In this document: positions 17,764 through 26,876 of the stretch, piece by piece
Position numbering within the stretch: the stretch's first letter is position 1
Layout: each line of letters starts with the position of its first letter
NCBI RefSeq assembly: GCF_018863235.1
Contig: NZ_JAHKRS010000004.1
Span: 248,001 to 312,000 of the forward strand
Direction: 5' to 3'
Length of the DNA: 64,000 nucleotides
Origin: Pseudomaricurvus albidus
GTDB taxonomy: Bacteria > Pseudomonadota > Gammaproteobacteria > Pseudomonadales > Cellvibrionaceae
Made by a program: the position numbers and the translations under genes
Notes under the pieces: model-generated
Told to the model about the DNA's origin: nothing
What the model saw: only the letters and a program-made list of their open reading frames with translations
Database searches by the model: none

Positions 17764-20700
17764 ATGTATTTAAAGAAGTTCATATACGTTAATTGGGGCA
17801 ATATCCCTCACGCTGAATTCGATTTTGGTCCCATCAACCTGTTTTCCGGGGGGAATGGCTCCGGTAAAACAACCGCGGCGGATGCAATACAAACCGTGAT
17901 GACGGCGGCGCACGATAATCTGTTTCACTTTAACCCGGGACAGGATGAATCCACCCAGCGAGGGCGGGGCGGTAAACAAGTTCGCACCCTGGCGTCCTAT
18001 GTGTTGGGTTGTGATGACGGCGCTTATGCCCGACCGGAAGCCTGTGATGGGTATTTGGCTGCGGTCTTTCATCCAACTCCCGGGGAGGATGGAGAAGCTT
18101 TTACCGCCTTGCTGGCCATGCGTGCCTTTGTTGAATCTGCCGGTCAGCAAAAGGTGGCGCGCCTGGATCACAGTCAATTCTTTATTCTTCCGGATGTCAG
18201 TCTGTCGTTAAAGGATTTGGTCAAAGAAGACACCGGTGGTCGCTACGTCGTACCCATGGATCGTATTTACACGTTACTGCGCAAGCAATTTGGTGCTGCA
18301 GCAGTTGAAAAATACGATAAGAAAAAGGCGTATCTTTGCCGCTTGTACGGTGTTTTGCGGGGGCGCACTGACGCAGTTTCGGAACGTGAGGCGATGAACG
18401 CCGCACGGGCGTTTTCGCGTTTTATGGCCTACAAGCCAATAAAAGGCATTGATGAATTCGTTGCTCAGGAAGTCCTTGAACCCCGCGATCTGGGGGACGC
18501 GATTCGTGATGTGTCGGCCATGCTCAAGCGAATCCACAACATGGAAAGCGATGCCCGGGAACTGCGTGAAGCCACAGCCAGACTGCAGGGTGGCCGTGAC
18601 AGTGCCAACCGATTTATTGATCAATGGCTGGAGCAACAGTTGTTGGATTACAGTCTGGCAAGAGCTCGTTATACACAGTGCCAGGGTCGTTACCTGAAGG
18701 AAAAAGGACTGCAGCAAAGCCTCAAGGAGCAGTTGCAAGCCAACGAGCGGGACAAGGATCTGGCTGAATCCCGACGTCGGGATATTCGCGAACGTTTGCT
18801 TGAGGTCGAAGTCAGCCGTCTGCAAGTGCCGGCGTTACGCGATAAAGACCAACTGGAAAAAAATGTATCTGAGTTAGAAGCACAATTAGCAAAATCGGTG
18901 CAGCCTCTACTGGCACAGGATGAACAGCTTAGACGCAATCGTCAGGCCGCAGGTCAGATTCAGAAGAATCTTCAGCAAACCTCCCTGTCGCTGGAAATTC
19001 CGGAGCTAACCGACAAGTCGCTGTCTAAACTCACAGCTTCCGTCAGTGCCGAGCAGGCCAGTGTGGATTTTCAGTCACTGTTTAATCGCGACTGGATTGA
19101 TATTACACCACTGGAAAGTCATCTCGATGAAGCATTGACGCAGCAGCAGTTGCATAACCGTTTGAACGGTGAATGGTTTTCAACCAGCGCCAGGGAAACC
19201 AGTTTACGAGATCTTCTGGCGCAGGAGCGAGACAAGCGACGCCAGTCCAGCGAACGATTGAAAAAACAGGTCGCCACCAAGGATGCCGAGATTCAATTGC
19301 TGGAGCAGCGTCAAGCGGTTTACCCACACTATGTGAGACAGGCTTTGGAAGTCCTGAATACCAAGTTACCGGAAGCTGATGCGCGGGTATTGTGTGACTA
19401 TGTCGAAGTCGTGGATCCTGAATGGCAATCTGCCATTGAAGGTTATATCGGTGGTGCACGTTTTGGCATCATTGTGGAAGAGGGTTATGAGTCTGAGGCT
19501 ATTCGACTGGTTCGGCAAATGTCCGGTGGCAGCAAAGCCCGGGTTATTCAGGGGCAAAAAGCGCGTCGAGATGCTGACAAGCTGACCCACATACCTCAGG
19601 ATTCGATCATTGATGTGATGGAGTTTGGCCACTCTACCGCCGAGGCTTACATTAAATCGAGTTATGGTCAGGTTCAGCGGGTTGAGGATGCGGACGCGCT
19701 GCGTTCCACCCGTCGAGGGGTCACCCGGGATTGTCTCGGGTCTGGTAACTATGCCATGTTTCGTTGTGATGTTAATGACAGTGAGCTGGTATTTGGTCAA
19801 GCTGCCCGTGAAAAAGCCATGCTGGCCAAGCAGAATGAGTTGCAAGCTTTGCAGATCGAATGGCAGAAAAGCTCTGACTACGCCAATGAGAGCCACTTGC
19901 TGTTGCAGTCTGTCGATCAGATGAAACCAGTTACTTACGCAGATCAGCTGCAGGCCATGTTGTCCATTCAGCGTAAATTACAGAATGCAGAGGCCAGTTT
20001 AAAGCAGCTTGATTTGTCTGACTTTGATGAGCTGGAGGCGCAGCTGGATCAGTTAAAAGCTGATGAGCAGACCCAGGAGCAGCGCCTGGCTGAGCTGGAG
20101 AATTCCCGTGTAGACATCCGAGCAAAACTTGACCGAGCCGATCGGGCCTGCAAACAATTGAACGAAGAGCAGGATTCCAACCTGGAACAGTTGGAAACGG
20201 CGGAAGATAATATTCGAAGTCTGTCTTCTATCTGGGCCGAGTTTAATGTTGAGCAGCAATTGGCTGTCGCCGATGAGCGTGTTGAAGTTCATAGTACGGA
20301 ATACTTTGAGGCAGCTTCAGCAACCTTGTCAGCTGAACTCAACAGTGAACTCAATAGTCTGCAGCGCCGTATTCTGGAGCATAATCAACTGTGCCAGGGT
20401 GCCGATGCGCTGGCATTCGATCTGGATTTCTCCAACAGCCTCGGGCGCGCTAATTTCAAAAGCGTTTGTGATTTGCAGCGGCAGCTGGATAAGCTCTATA
20501 ACCGTTACAAAAACAACATTCTGGCCAAGCGTTACGAAGAGTTAACGAGTCTGAAAGAGAGCTTTAATAACGCCTTCGTCACGAACCTTTGCCATTCTAT
20601 TTATCAGGCTATTAACGATGGTGAGAAGACGCTCACCAGCCTAAATGATGAGCTACAGCACCATCGTTTTGGTGCCGATCGTGAAAGCTTTGAATTTGGC

Positions 20701-21390
20701 TGGGACTGGTTGCCGGAGTTCAAAGAGTACTGGCAGTTTTTTAAGGCTGTGATTGACAGCCCCAGTCTGGGAGACGGCGAAACTCTGTTTGATATGGAAT
20801 TGAGCAGCAAGCACGAAAAGGTTCGCAACCGCTTGATGGCAATGCTGTTGGATGAAGACGAAACCAAAGCTCTGCGCGAATTGGCGCGGATTGCGGACTA
20901 TCGTAACTACCGTCGATACGAAATCTATAAAAAGCCAGAGGGTAAAACACCCATCGCCTTGAGTCAGTATGGCACCGGTTCAGGCGGGCAACTGGAGACG
21001 CCGGCTTATATCATTCGCAGTGCCGCCATTACTTCGGCGTTTCGCTTTAGTGAAGGTAAGTCCCACCTGCGAATGGTGCTGGTGGATGAAGCCTTTTCGA
21101 AGATGGATGAACATCGATCCAAAGAGGTTATAAATTACCTGACTGAGAGTCTGGGATTACAGTTGATGTTTATCATGCCATCCAGCAAGTCCGGACCCTT
21201 TATGGATCTTATCAGCAACCAGTTTATTTTCAGTAAATGTCCAACTGCGGAACCGGTCGGTGAGCTGAATACACGGGTGTTGGTGGATCGTCAGCAGTGT
21301 GACAAAGAAAAAATTGCTGCGTTGATGGCCAACCACCGGCGAACCATCCGGCAGCAGGCATCGTTGGATTTTCTGGAGGAGGTTGAATAA
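17764..21390 (+). CDS. mksB: MksB/JetC-type SMC ATPase of Mks condensin
   Basis: 1208 residues with SMC layout: Walker A GGNGSGKTT at residues 29-37, long coiled coils with a hinge-like globular part around residues 530-660, signature-type SQYGTGSGGQLETP near 1066 and Walker B/D-loop VLVDEAFSKMDEHRS near 1105. The protein should hydrolyse ATP at paired heads and extrude or compact DNA with MksF and MksE. The downstream gene is an ion channel, so there is no MksG/JetD TOPRIM nuclease here. This fits chromosome-organising MksBEF and not a complete Wadjet plasmid-defence locus. Base use looks like that of neighbours, with no sign of recent transfer. Confidence 0.88.
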   Translation: MYLKKFIYVNWGNIPHAEFDFGPINLFSGGNGSGKTTAADAIQTVMTAAHDNLFHFNPGQDESTQRGRGGKQVRTLASYVLGCDDGAYARPEACDGYLAAVFHPTPGEDGEAFTALLAMRAFVESAGQQKVARLDHSQFFILPDVSLSLKDLVKEDTGGRYVVPMDRIYTLLRKQFGAAAVEKYDKKKAYLCRLYGVLRGRTDAVSEREAMNAARAFSRFMAYKPIKGIDEFVAQEVLEPRDLGDAIRDVSAMLKRIHNMESDARELREATARLQGGRDSANRFIDQWLEQQLLDYSLARARYTQCQGRYLKEKGLQQSLKEQLQANERDKDLAESRRRDIRERLLEVEVSRLQVPALRDKDQLEKNVSELEAQLAKSVQPLLAQDEQLRRNRQAAGQIQKNLQQTSLSLEIPELTDKSLSKLTASVSAEQASVDFQSLFNRDWIDITPLESHLDEALTQQQLHNRLNGEWFSTSARETSLRDLLAQERDKRRQSSERLKKQVATKDAEIQLLEQRQAVYPHYVRQALEVLNTKLPEADARVLCDYVEVVDPEWQSAIEGYIGGARFGIIVEEGYESEAIRLVRQMSGGSKARVIQGQKARRDADKLTHIPQDSIIDVMEFGHSTAEAYIKSSYGQVQRVEDADALRSTRRGVTRDCLGSGNYAMFRCDVNDSELVFGQAAREKAMLAKQNELQALQIEWQKSSDYANESHLLLQSVDQMKPVTYADQLQAMLSIQRKLQNAEASLKQLDLSDFDELEAQLDQLKADEQTQEQRLAELENSRVDIRAKLDRADRACKQLNEEQDSNLEQLETAEDNIRSLSSIWAEFNVEQQLAVADERVEVHSTEYFEAASATLSAELNSELNSLQRRILEHNQLCQGADALAFDLDFSNSLGRANFKSVCDLQRQLDKLYNRYKNNILAKRYEELTSLKESFNNAFVTNLCHSIYQAINDGEKTLTSLNDELQHHRFGADRESFEFGWDWLPEFKEYWQFFKAVIDSPSLGDGETLFDMELSSKHEKVRNRLMAMLLDEDETKALRELARIADYRNYRRYEIYKKPEGKTPIALSQYGTGSGGQLETPAYIIRSAAITSAFRFSEGKSHLRMVLVDEAFSKMDEHRSKEVINYLTESLGLQLMFIMPSSKSGPFMDLISNQFIFSKCPTAEPVGELNTRVLVDRQQCDKEKIAALMANHRRTIRQQASLDFLEEVE

Positions 21391-21391
21391 A

Positions 21392-21427
21392 TTTCGATCT
21401 GACTGAGTGTTTCGATCTGACTAAGTG
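21392..21427 (+). repeat. 18-bp tandem direct repeat after mksB
   Basis: TTTCGATCTGACTGAGTG is followed at once by TTTCGATCTGACTAAGTG (17 of 18 identical), starting one base after the mksB stop. It looks like a slippage duplication. Confidence 0.85.
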
Positions 21428-21508
21428 TATTGATAGTTGTATTTTTGGTGAATTATTAAGAGCCGCCTTTCATTAGGACTGGTGGCCAGAGGTAAATAAG
21501 AGCCTGAT

Positions 21509-22378
21509 ATGAGTGAAAAAGACAGTATGACAACCGTAATGGACAATAATGCACAGTGGCAGGCAGCTTTTTACAGGCTGCGTTCCAACAAAGCTTTTGA
21601 GCTGTTTGTAGTAGGAATTATTATTTTCTCGGCGCTGGTCATCGGGGTTAAAACCTATCCTTTGCCCGATGCCTTGCTTAAGGCCGTGATCGTAATGGAT
21701 TGGGCGATTACGGTGATCTTCCTGGTGGAAATCGTCATTCGCTTCCTCGGTGAACCTGATAAAAAGCGCTTCTTCCGCAGTGGCTGGAATATATTCGATA
21801 CTCTGATTGTGGTGGTCAGTTTAATTCCTATCGAAGACAGTGAAATGGCACTGATAGGAAGGTTGGTCCGTATTTTCCGGGTTCTCAGGATGGTTTCGAT
21901 TATTCCTGAGCTTCGTATGCTGTTGAATTCTTTGCTCAAGGCTATGCCTCAATTGGGCTATGTACTGTTGATGATGTTTATCATCTTCTACATATATGCA
22001 GCCATAGGCAGCACGTTTTTTGCCTCGGTGAATAAAGAGTTGTGGGGCGATATTGCTGTCAGCCTGTTGACCTTGTTCCGGGTCATGACGTTTGAAGACT
22101 GGACCGATGTCATGTACGAAACCATGAAGGAGTATCCGCTCAGCTGGATTTACTACCTGTCATTTATCTTCTTTACGGCCTTTGCCTTCCTCAATATGAT
22201 CATTGGTATTGTGGTCAACGTGCTTGAAGAAGAGCACCAGCGTATTGCCAAAGAAGAAGCTGAAGCCGCGGGTGAGGCAACCGTACAGGATTTGCATCGT
22301 GAAATTCTTGAACTGAAAGCGCTGATAATCCAGCAGGCTCCGGCTCTAGCCCGATCTGAGGAAGAGGTCGGACGTTAG
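21509..22378 (+). CDS. voltage-gated-type cation channel (single-domain 6TM ion transporter)
   Basis: 289 residues, the size of NaChBac/NavAb subunits that form homotetramers in the inner membrane. Segments S1-S4 span about residues 32-140; S4 has Arg at every third position (RLVRIFRVLR). The pore region gives the filter T194-F-E-D-W-T-D200. NaChBac-type sodium channels have TLESW there, while the engineered calcium-selective CavAb has TLDDWSD, so the extra Asp197 and Asp200 suggest divalent selectivity. After S6 comes a charged coiled coil of about 50 residues ending the protein. It is a lone gene after mksB, convergent with a NUDIX gene with 8 bp between stops. An alternative start is the Met at residue 7. 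Confidence 0.87.
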   Translation: MSEKDSMTTVMDNNAQWQAAFYRLRSNKAFELFVVGIIIFSALVIGVKTYPLPDALLKAVIVMDWAITVIFLVEIVIRFLGEPDKKRFFRSGWNIFDTLIVVVSLIPIEDSEMALIGRLVRIFRVLRMVSIIPELRMLLNSLLKAMPQLGYVLLMMFIIFYIYAAIGSTFFASVNKELWGDIAVSLLTLFRVMTFEDWTDVMYETMKEYPLSWIYYLSFIFFTAFAFLNMIIGIVVNVLEEEHQRIAKEEAEAAGEATVQDLHREILELKALIIQQAPALARSEEEVGR

Positions 22379-22386
22379 TTCCGGCC

Positions 22387-23091
22387 TTAACTTCGTAAGA
22401 TATGTTGCCATCCGTGATCGCTTTGAGTGATTCGATTGCGGGCCCCTGGCGCTGAAGGATTACCGCTCTCATAGCCCGCATCATCACCGTAAAGGATGCA
22501 GACCTCCCGATTCTCCTTGACCATTTTCGGATGGTAAAAGGGTGGTTTGCGTGATTCGGCAAAAGCTTTGGCTGCCTTGATGCTATGCACCTTTGATAGC
22601 TCCAGCAGTGTGATATAGGCCGGCGGCATAATGGACAGTTGCTGCTGGCGGTGCTTTTCCAGTGCCTGGGCTGGTGTCAGCCACTGGTAATCAACAATTT
22701 CACCGTCATCGACTATCACTTCAGCCTCTTGATCCAGACTGCCGATAAGAAACCAGGTGGAAAAACGCTTGGATGAGTTCTCGGGAGTGGTCCAGTGGGA
22801 GTAGGGAATAAAGCTTGCCGGATCCACTGTTAAACCGGATTCTTCCAGGCATTCTCTGGCAGCGCCCAGTCGTGCTGCTTCCCAGCTATCAAGTGGTTGC
22901 CCGGGTGCGTCATCGGCTTCAATGCGCCCACCTGGAAATACCCAGCTGCCACCAGCAAATTTGATGGATTCAGCACGTAACAGCAGCAGCACTTCAAAAG
23001 CGTCACCGGCAGGTCGTAACAATATTACAGTGGCCGCTGGATGCGCCGGTGCGGTTGGAGAGCCATGCGATGTGTTTTGCTGTTCTGACAT
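22387..23091 (-). CDS. NUDIX hydrolase
   Basis: 234 residues. The Nudix box ends in the canonical RECLEESGL near residue 78 but has an insertion between the GGRIEADD part and the AARE helix, as in NUDT7/RP2p-like members. The domain begins at ATVILLRPAGDAFEVLLLLR near residue 20. Family members hydrolyse a nucleoside diphosphate linked to another moiety, including CoA or NADH; the substrate cannot be read here. The long C-terminal half includes LTPAQALEKHRQQQLSIMPP. Transcribed towards the channel gene; its own upstream neighbour is mscS, 170 bp away. Confidence 0.85.
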   Translation of the reverse strand: MSEQQNTSHGSPTAPAHPAATVILLRPAGDAFEVLLLLRAESIKFAGGSWVFPGGRIEADDAPGQPLDSWEAARLGAARECLEESGLTVDPASFIPYSHWTTPENSSKRFSTWFLIGSLDQEAEVIVDDGEIVDYQWLTPAQALEKHRQQQLSIMPPAYITLLELSKVHSIKAAKAFAESRKPPFYHPKMVKENREVCILYGDDAGYESGNPSAPGARNRITQSDHGWQHILRS

Positions 23092-23261
23092 AATTCAATC
23101 TTTAATTCTTATTGTTTGAATCATTCTGCGGCTTTGCCAATGCTGGAGCAAGCGGCAAAGCCGACACAAGTTTGTCCAAACGAGACAACGTCTGATGCTA
23201 AATGGACACCGCTCTGAGCTGGTTGAAAAACAGAAAGATGTGCCCCCTGATTTCAACCGAT

Positions 23262-24125
23262 TCAGGAATTGGCCGAAACCGAAGTCTGGATCGTTTCGTT
23301 GAGTACTCTGACTTCCTGCTGGGGAAAAGGAATCACCACACCGTCTTTTTGCAGGGCAGCGAAGATCCTTCGGTTCGCCTCGTATTGCAGGGCGAAATAG
23401 TGCTGCGTGGGCAGCCATATCCGAATGCCAATATTGATACTGGAGTCGCCGAAGCCTTCGATACCGACTTGAGGACGCTTGTCATCGGTAACGCTGTCGA
23501 GATCCGACAGGCAGTTCGTAATCAGGCGGATAGCCTTTTCGGGGTCTTCACTGTAGGCAATACCGATGGAGAGTTCTGCCAGGGTGTATTCAAACGAATT
23601 GTGGATGATCTCTCCCACAATGTGTCGGTTGGGTATGGTGATTTGCTCACCGTCTTCATTGGTAAGGACGGTGAAAGCAAGCTGTACCTCCTTAACCTGT
23701 CCTGACACGCCCTGGACGCTGATGGTATCGCCCACCACAAATGGGCGGGTGAGAATGATGTTGAGACCGGCACCGTAGTTGGAGAGCAATCCCTGAACGG
23801 CCAAACCAGCCCCCAGAGACAGTGCACCCACCGCAGCGAGGAAGGGGGTAATACTGATGCCTATTTTGCCCAGGGCAATGATGCCAACCATGACAAGAAC
23901 GACGATTTTCGTGGCAGAGGCGATAAAGCGGCTGAGGGTAATGTCCAGCTCTTTTTTCTGGCAGAAGTTAAAAATGACCGCGCTGACCTTTCTAGCGACC
24001 AGCAGTCCAATCATGAAAATGAGCAGTGCCCCCAGGATCTGGAAGCTGTAGTTAACAAAGAACTCGACCACCAATTTGTAAATTTCCTGAGCTTGTTCCA
24101 GCTCTTTTCCTAGTTGTTCGTCCAC
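23262..24125 (-). CDS. mscS: small-conductance mechanosensitive channel MscS family
   Basis: 287 residues, as E. coli MscS. Three N-terminal helices span about residues 22-125; the pore helix TM3 is glycine/alanine rich (AAVGALSLGAGLAVQGLLSN). The beta domain follows at FVVGDTISVQGVSGQVKEVQ near residue 130 with the typical TVLTNEDGEQITIPN. It opens at high membrane tension to release solutes during hypo-osmotic shock, which complements the BCCT osmolyte carrier at the left end. Forms a homoheptamer in the inner membrane. The start has a weak upstream signal (GGACTATACTGTGG). Confidence 0.92.
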   Translation of the reverse strand: MDEQLGKELEQAQEIYKLVVEFFVNYSFQILGALLIFMIGLLVARKVSAVIFNFCQKKELDITLSRFIASATKIVVLVMVGIIALGKIGISITPFLAAVGALSLGAGLAVQGLLSNYGAGLNIILTRPFVVGDTISVQGVSGQVKEVQLAFTVLTNEDGEQITIPNRHIVGEIIHNSFEYTLAELSIGIAYSEDPEKAIRLITNCLSDLDSVTDDKRPQVGIEGFGDSSINIGIRIWLPTQHYFALQYEANRRIFAALQKDGVVIPFPQQEVRVLNETIQTSVSANS

Positions 24126-24176
24126 AGTATAGTCCTTTTAAAACAATATATTATGAAGGTTATGTAAAGTTATTTC

Positions 24177-25562
24177 TTAACTGTTTTTCAGCAGCGATCC
24201 AAGAATGCGGCTAAGGTCCCGCAGAGAATTACAGGGTTCAATCACGGAACAATAGGGAGCGTATTCCTTCATGATTGAATCGCCACTGTCCCAGCTGTAT
24301 CGGCTTTCCGGATTCAGCCAGATGACCCGTTGACTGCGTCGATACACCTCTGACCATATGTGGTTTTTACCATCACTGTTGTTGTTACGGGCATCTCCCA
24401 GCATGATCACGGTGGTTTTATTATCGATATCACTCATGGCTAGCTGCTTAAAATCCTCAAGTGCGCAGCCATAATCAGTGGGGCGATTCGCCCATTCATC
24501 CATAATATGGGCCAGAGCGTCTTCAATATCGAGGCGAGAGAATTCATCGGTAACTTCTCCCAGATTGGAAGCAAATACAAAAGATCTCACGCGCGGCAAG
24601 ACGTCCTGAAGACTATACAGAAACAACAGTAAAAATCGGGCGACCCGGCTGACAGAACCACTGACATCGCAGAGCACCATGACCTTTGGGCGTTCGATGC
24701 GAGTAGATTTCCATTTCGTATGGAACAAAAAGCCATCGTATGCCGCATTGGCGGCAATGGTCTTGCGGACATCCAGCAAACCCCGTTTGGTCACTTTCCG
24801 TCTGCGGCTGTGCATGGATGCGAGCTGTTTGGCTGCTTTTTGTACCAGCCGATGCATCTGATGCATATGGCTGTGATCCACGTTGGTCAGCTTCACTTTT
24901 TGCAGATTGAATTCTCGGAGGTTTTGTCCGGACTTTTCGCTGAACAGCAGATATTGCTGTTCCACATAGTCTTTAATCTGTTCCAGCAGTCGCTGACGAC
25001 GTTGTTTGATGTCTTCAATCAGTTCTGCGTTCTGAGCGTCGTCTGCAAGCTCGGAGAGCTCCCGAGTGAGCTCCCGATCTCCCATTTGCTGGAGAATACG
25101 ATAGCTGACCTGTGCTTTTTGAGTAAACAGCTTCATTTCGCTGGCACCGGCAGCCTGACCATTGCCGGCGATGGTCACCTGTATCGCAGTTTGATCGTCG
25201 TTGAGCAACATTTGGCCAAGCGGGGATGTTATCTCACTGTGTTCAAGATCCCGGTGGATTTCAGAATCGTTCTTTAACCCATCAGTGTCATCTGTAGTGT
25301 CAGTGGGCGGCTGACTTAAGCTCTCTTCGCTGGCATCCGGGGATTCTGTATTCAGTTGAAAGAACTGGTCGAAGAGCTCTTCCAGCTGAAGGCGATGGGG
25401 CAGGTTTTTGGCGAGAGTCATCCCCAGCGCCGACTTCAGCTGATCAGGGTTTTCAAACCCAATCAGTTTGACGGCATGCAAGGCATCCAGGGTTTCCGCC
25501 GGTGAAACGGGCAAACCATGATGTCGCAGCGAATGTATAAAATCGCCAATAACCTGTTGCAT
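24177..25562 (-). CDS. VWA-domain protein, CoxE-like (partner of MoxR ATPase)
   Basis: 461 residues, cytoplasmic. The N-terminal half is helical with an acidic Ser/Asp stretch near residues 75-100. The C-terminal von Willebrand A domain starts near residue 290 with the MIDAS motif CDVSGSVSRVA (DxSxS) and continues to VIMLGDARNNN. CoxE-like proteins act with MoxR AAA+ ATPases as metal-dependent chaperones that mature an enzyme or complex. Its ATG overlaps the moxR stop by one base (TAATG), so the pair is co-translated. The classical CoxDE pair serves CO dehydrogenase, but no cox genes are nearby, so the client here is unknown. Confidence 0.87.
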   Translation of the reverse strand: MQQVIGDFIHSLRHHGLPVSPAETLDALHAVKLIGFENPDQLKSALGMTLAKNLPHRLQLEELFDQFFQLNTESPDASEESLSQPPTDTTDDTDGLKNDSEIHRDLEHSEITSPLGQMLLNDDQTAIQVTIAGNGQAAGASEMKLFTQKAQVSYRILQQMGDRELTRELSELADDAQNAELIEDIKQRRQRLLEQIKDYVEQQYLLFSEKSGQNLREFNLQKVKLTNVDHSHMHQMHRLVQKAAKQLASMHSRRRKVTKRGLLDVRKTIAANAAYDGFLFHTKWKSTRIERPKVMVLCDVSGSVSRVARFLLLFLYSLQDVLPRVRSFVFASNLGEVTDEFSRLDIEDALAHIMDEWANRPTDYGCALEDFKQLAMSDIDNKTTVIMLGDARNNNSDGKNHIWSEVYRRSQRVIWLNPESRYSWDSGDSIMKEYAPYCSVIEPCNSLRDLSRILGSLLKNS

Positions 25563-26518
25563 TAGGGACCTGAGGCTCCAGCTTGACGCATCTTTTGCAG
25601 TAACTGGTTAAGCTCGGGTTCAACCACTTCGATATCTTCCTGAAATTTCAGCAACAGGTTCAGGGTACTTTCTATCCAGTCGCGGTCCAGATTCTCCACA
25701 TTCAACAGTAAAAGCGCCCTGGCCCAGTCAATACTTTCGCTGACTGCCGGAACCTTCTTCAGAGCCATCTGACGCAGCTGCTTGACGAATTCAACCACTT
25801 GTTTGCGCAGCGCCTCTCCCATGTCGGGAACCTGACTGGCGATGATTTTCTGCTCCAGTTTGGGGTCAGGGAAGGGAATGTAGAGGTGCAGGCAGCGCCG
25901 TTTTAGGGCATCCCCCAGTTCACGGGTATTGTTACTGGTGAGGATAACAATAGGGCGTGAAGTCGCCTTGACGGTGCCTATCTCAGGGATGGAAACCTGA
26001 TAATCGGACAATAATTCGAGCAGGAAGGCTTCAAATTCCTGGTCGGCCTTGTCAATTTCATCTATCAACAGAATGGCGCCTTCAGGTTCCCTCAAGGCCT
26101 GTAGAAGAGGGCGTGTTTCAAGGAATTCCTCAGAATAGAAGATATCCCCAAACTGATGCAGGCGCTCAACCGATTCATCCAGTCCTTTGGCGCCACGCAT
26201 TACATCACCGAGTTGATCCTTTAGTAACTGTGTATAAAGGAGTTGTTTGCCATATTTCCACTCGTAGAGCGCTTTGGCTTCATCGAGCCCCTCATAGCAC
26301 TGCATACGAATTAATGGCGAAGACAGATATTCAGAGGTCTTTTTGGCCAGCTCGGTTTTGCCAACACCAGGAGGGCCTTCTACCAAGATGGGCTTTTGCA
26401 GCTGGCAGGCGAGGTATACCGCCGTTGCGATGGAATCACTGCAGATATAACCCAGCTTTTCAAAATTTTTACGGATCTCCTCGGGAGAGCGAATTTTATC
26501 CTGATGCCTAATAATCAA
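25562..26518 (-). CDS. MoxR-family AAA+ ATPase
   Basis: 318 residues. Walker A is GPPGVGKTELAK near residue 49, Walker B ILLIDEIDKAD near residue 150, sensor I in VILTSNNTRELGDAL near residue 191 and the arginine finger in KRRCLHLYIPFPDP. The C-terminal lid runs through LLNVENLDRDW. It should form a hexamer that remodels a client with the VWA partner encoded next. First gene of a two-gene operon; the 340-bp upstream region separates it from a divergent small ORF. Assignment to the CoxD-like MoxR subgroup follows from the CoxE-like partner. Confidence 0.9.
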   Translation of the reverse strand: MIIRHQDKIRSPEEIRKNFEKLGYICSDSIATAVYLACQLQKPILVEGPPGVGKTELAKKTSEYLSSPLIRMQCYEGLDEAKALYEWKYGKQLLYTQLLKDQLGDVMRGAKGLDESVERLHQFGDIFYSEEFLETRPLLQALREPEGAILLIDEIDKADQEFEAFLLELLSDYQVSIPEIGTVKATSRPIVILTSNNTRELGDALKRRCLHLYIPFPDPKLEQKIIASQVPDMGEALRKQVVEFVKQLRQMALKKVPAVSESIDWARALLLLNVENLDRDWIESTLNLLLKFQEDIEVVEPELNQLLQKMRQAGASGP

Positions 26519-26765
26519 AGCCTGACCCTTTTGCCTTTTAAGGTTGTCTTATCCTACTGTTTTTTGTAGCAAAAGTCGTTGTTACCCAAGGGATCAATTG
26601 CAGCTGGAAGTGCTTTCTTTTTGGTCCCAGACGCGTAAAATTCGTACTTTTGTCTCAAATACGGTGCAAATATTGCAAGGCCACGTACCATTTAATGTAC
26701 TTGGCGCGTAATCATCTAAACTTAGTAACAGTGAATTCGTAGTTTGGGGTTGCACTCAAGAATCT
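26519..26765. other. divergent intergenic region
   Basis: No tRNA, rRNA or convincing ORF is visible. It must carry the promoters for moxR on the minus strand and the small ORF on the plus strand, but I cannot place them with confidence. Confidence 0.5.
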
Positions 26766-26876
26766 ATGGGTAGGGAAGTGGCAGGTAGTTTAAACGGCAT
26801 CTTAGGTGTGGCTATAACCGATCATGCGGCATTAGGACGTGTGGTTGCAGTAATGCCTCTATGGGGAAGCTTATGA
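26766..26876 (+). CDS. possible small leader ORF (36 residues), coupled to next gene
   Basis: ATG at 26766 opens a 36-residue frame beginning MGREVAGSLNGILGVAIT and ending at TGA 26874-26876. The stop overlaps the ATG at 26873 of the next gene in an ATGA arrangement, the classical sign of translational coupling. The peptide is mildly hydrophobic, without a recognised domain. The ribosome site is weak (CAAGAATCT). It may be a regulatory leader peptide, a small membrane peptide, or chance. Confidence 0.35.
   Translation: MGREVAGSLNGILGVAITDHAALGRVVAVMPLWGSL

Noticed and set aside
15442-21390. Complete Wadjet (JetABCD) plasmid-defence system
   Set aside because: Only the three condensin-like genes are present. 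No TOPRIM nuclease gene is found on either side, so the full system cannot be claimed.
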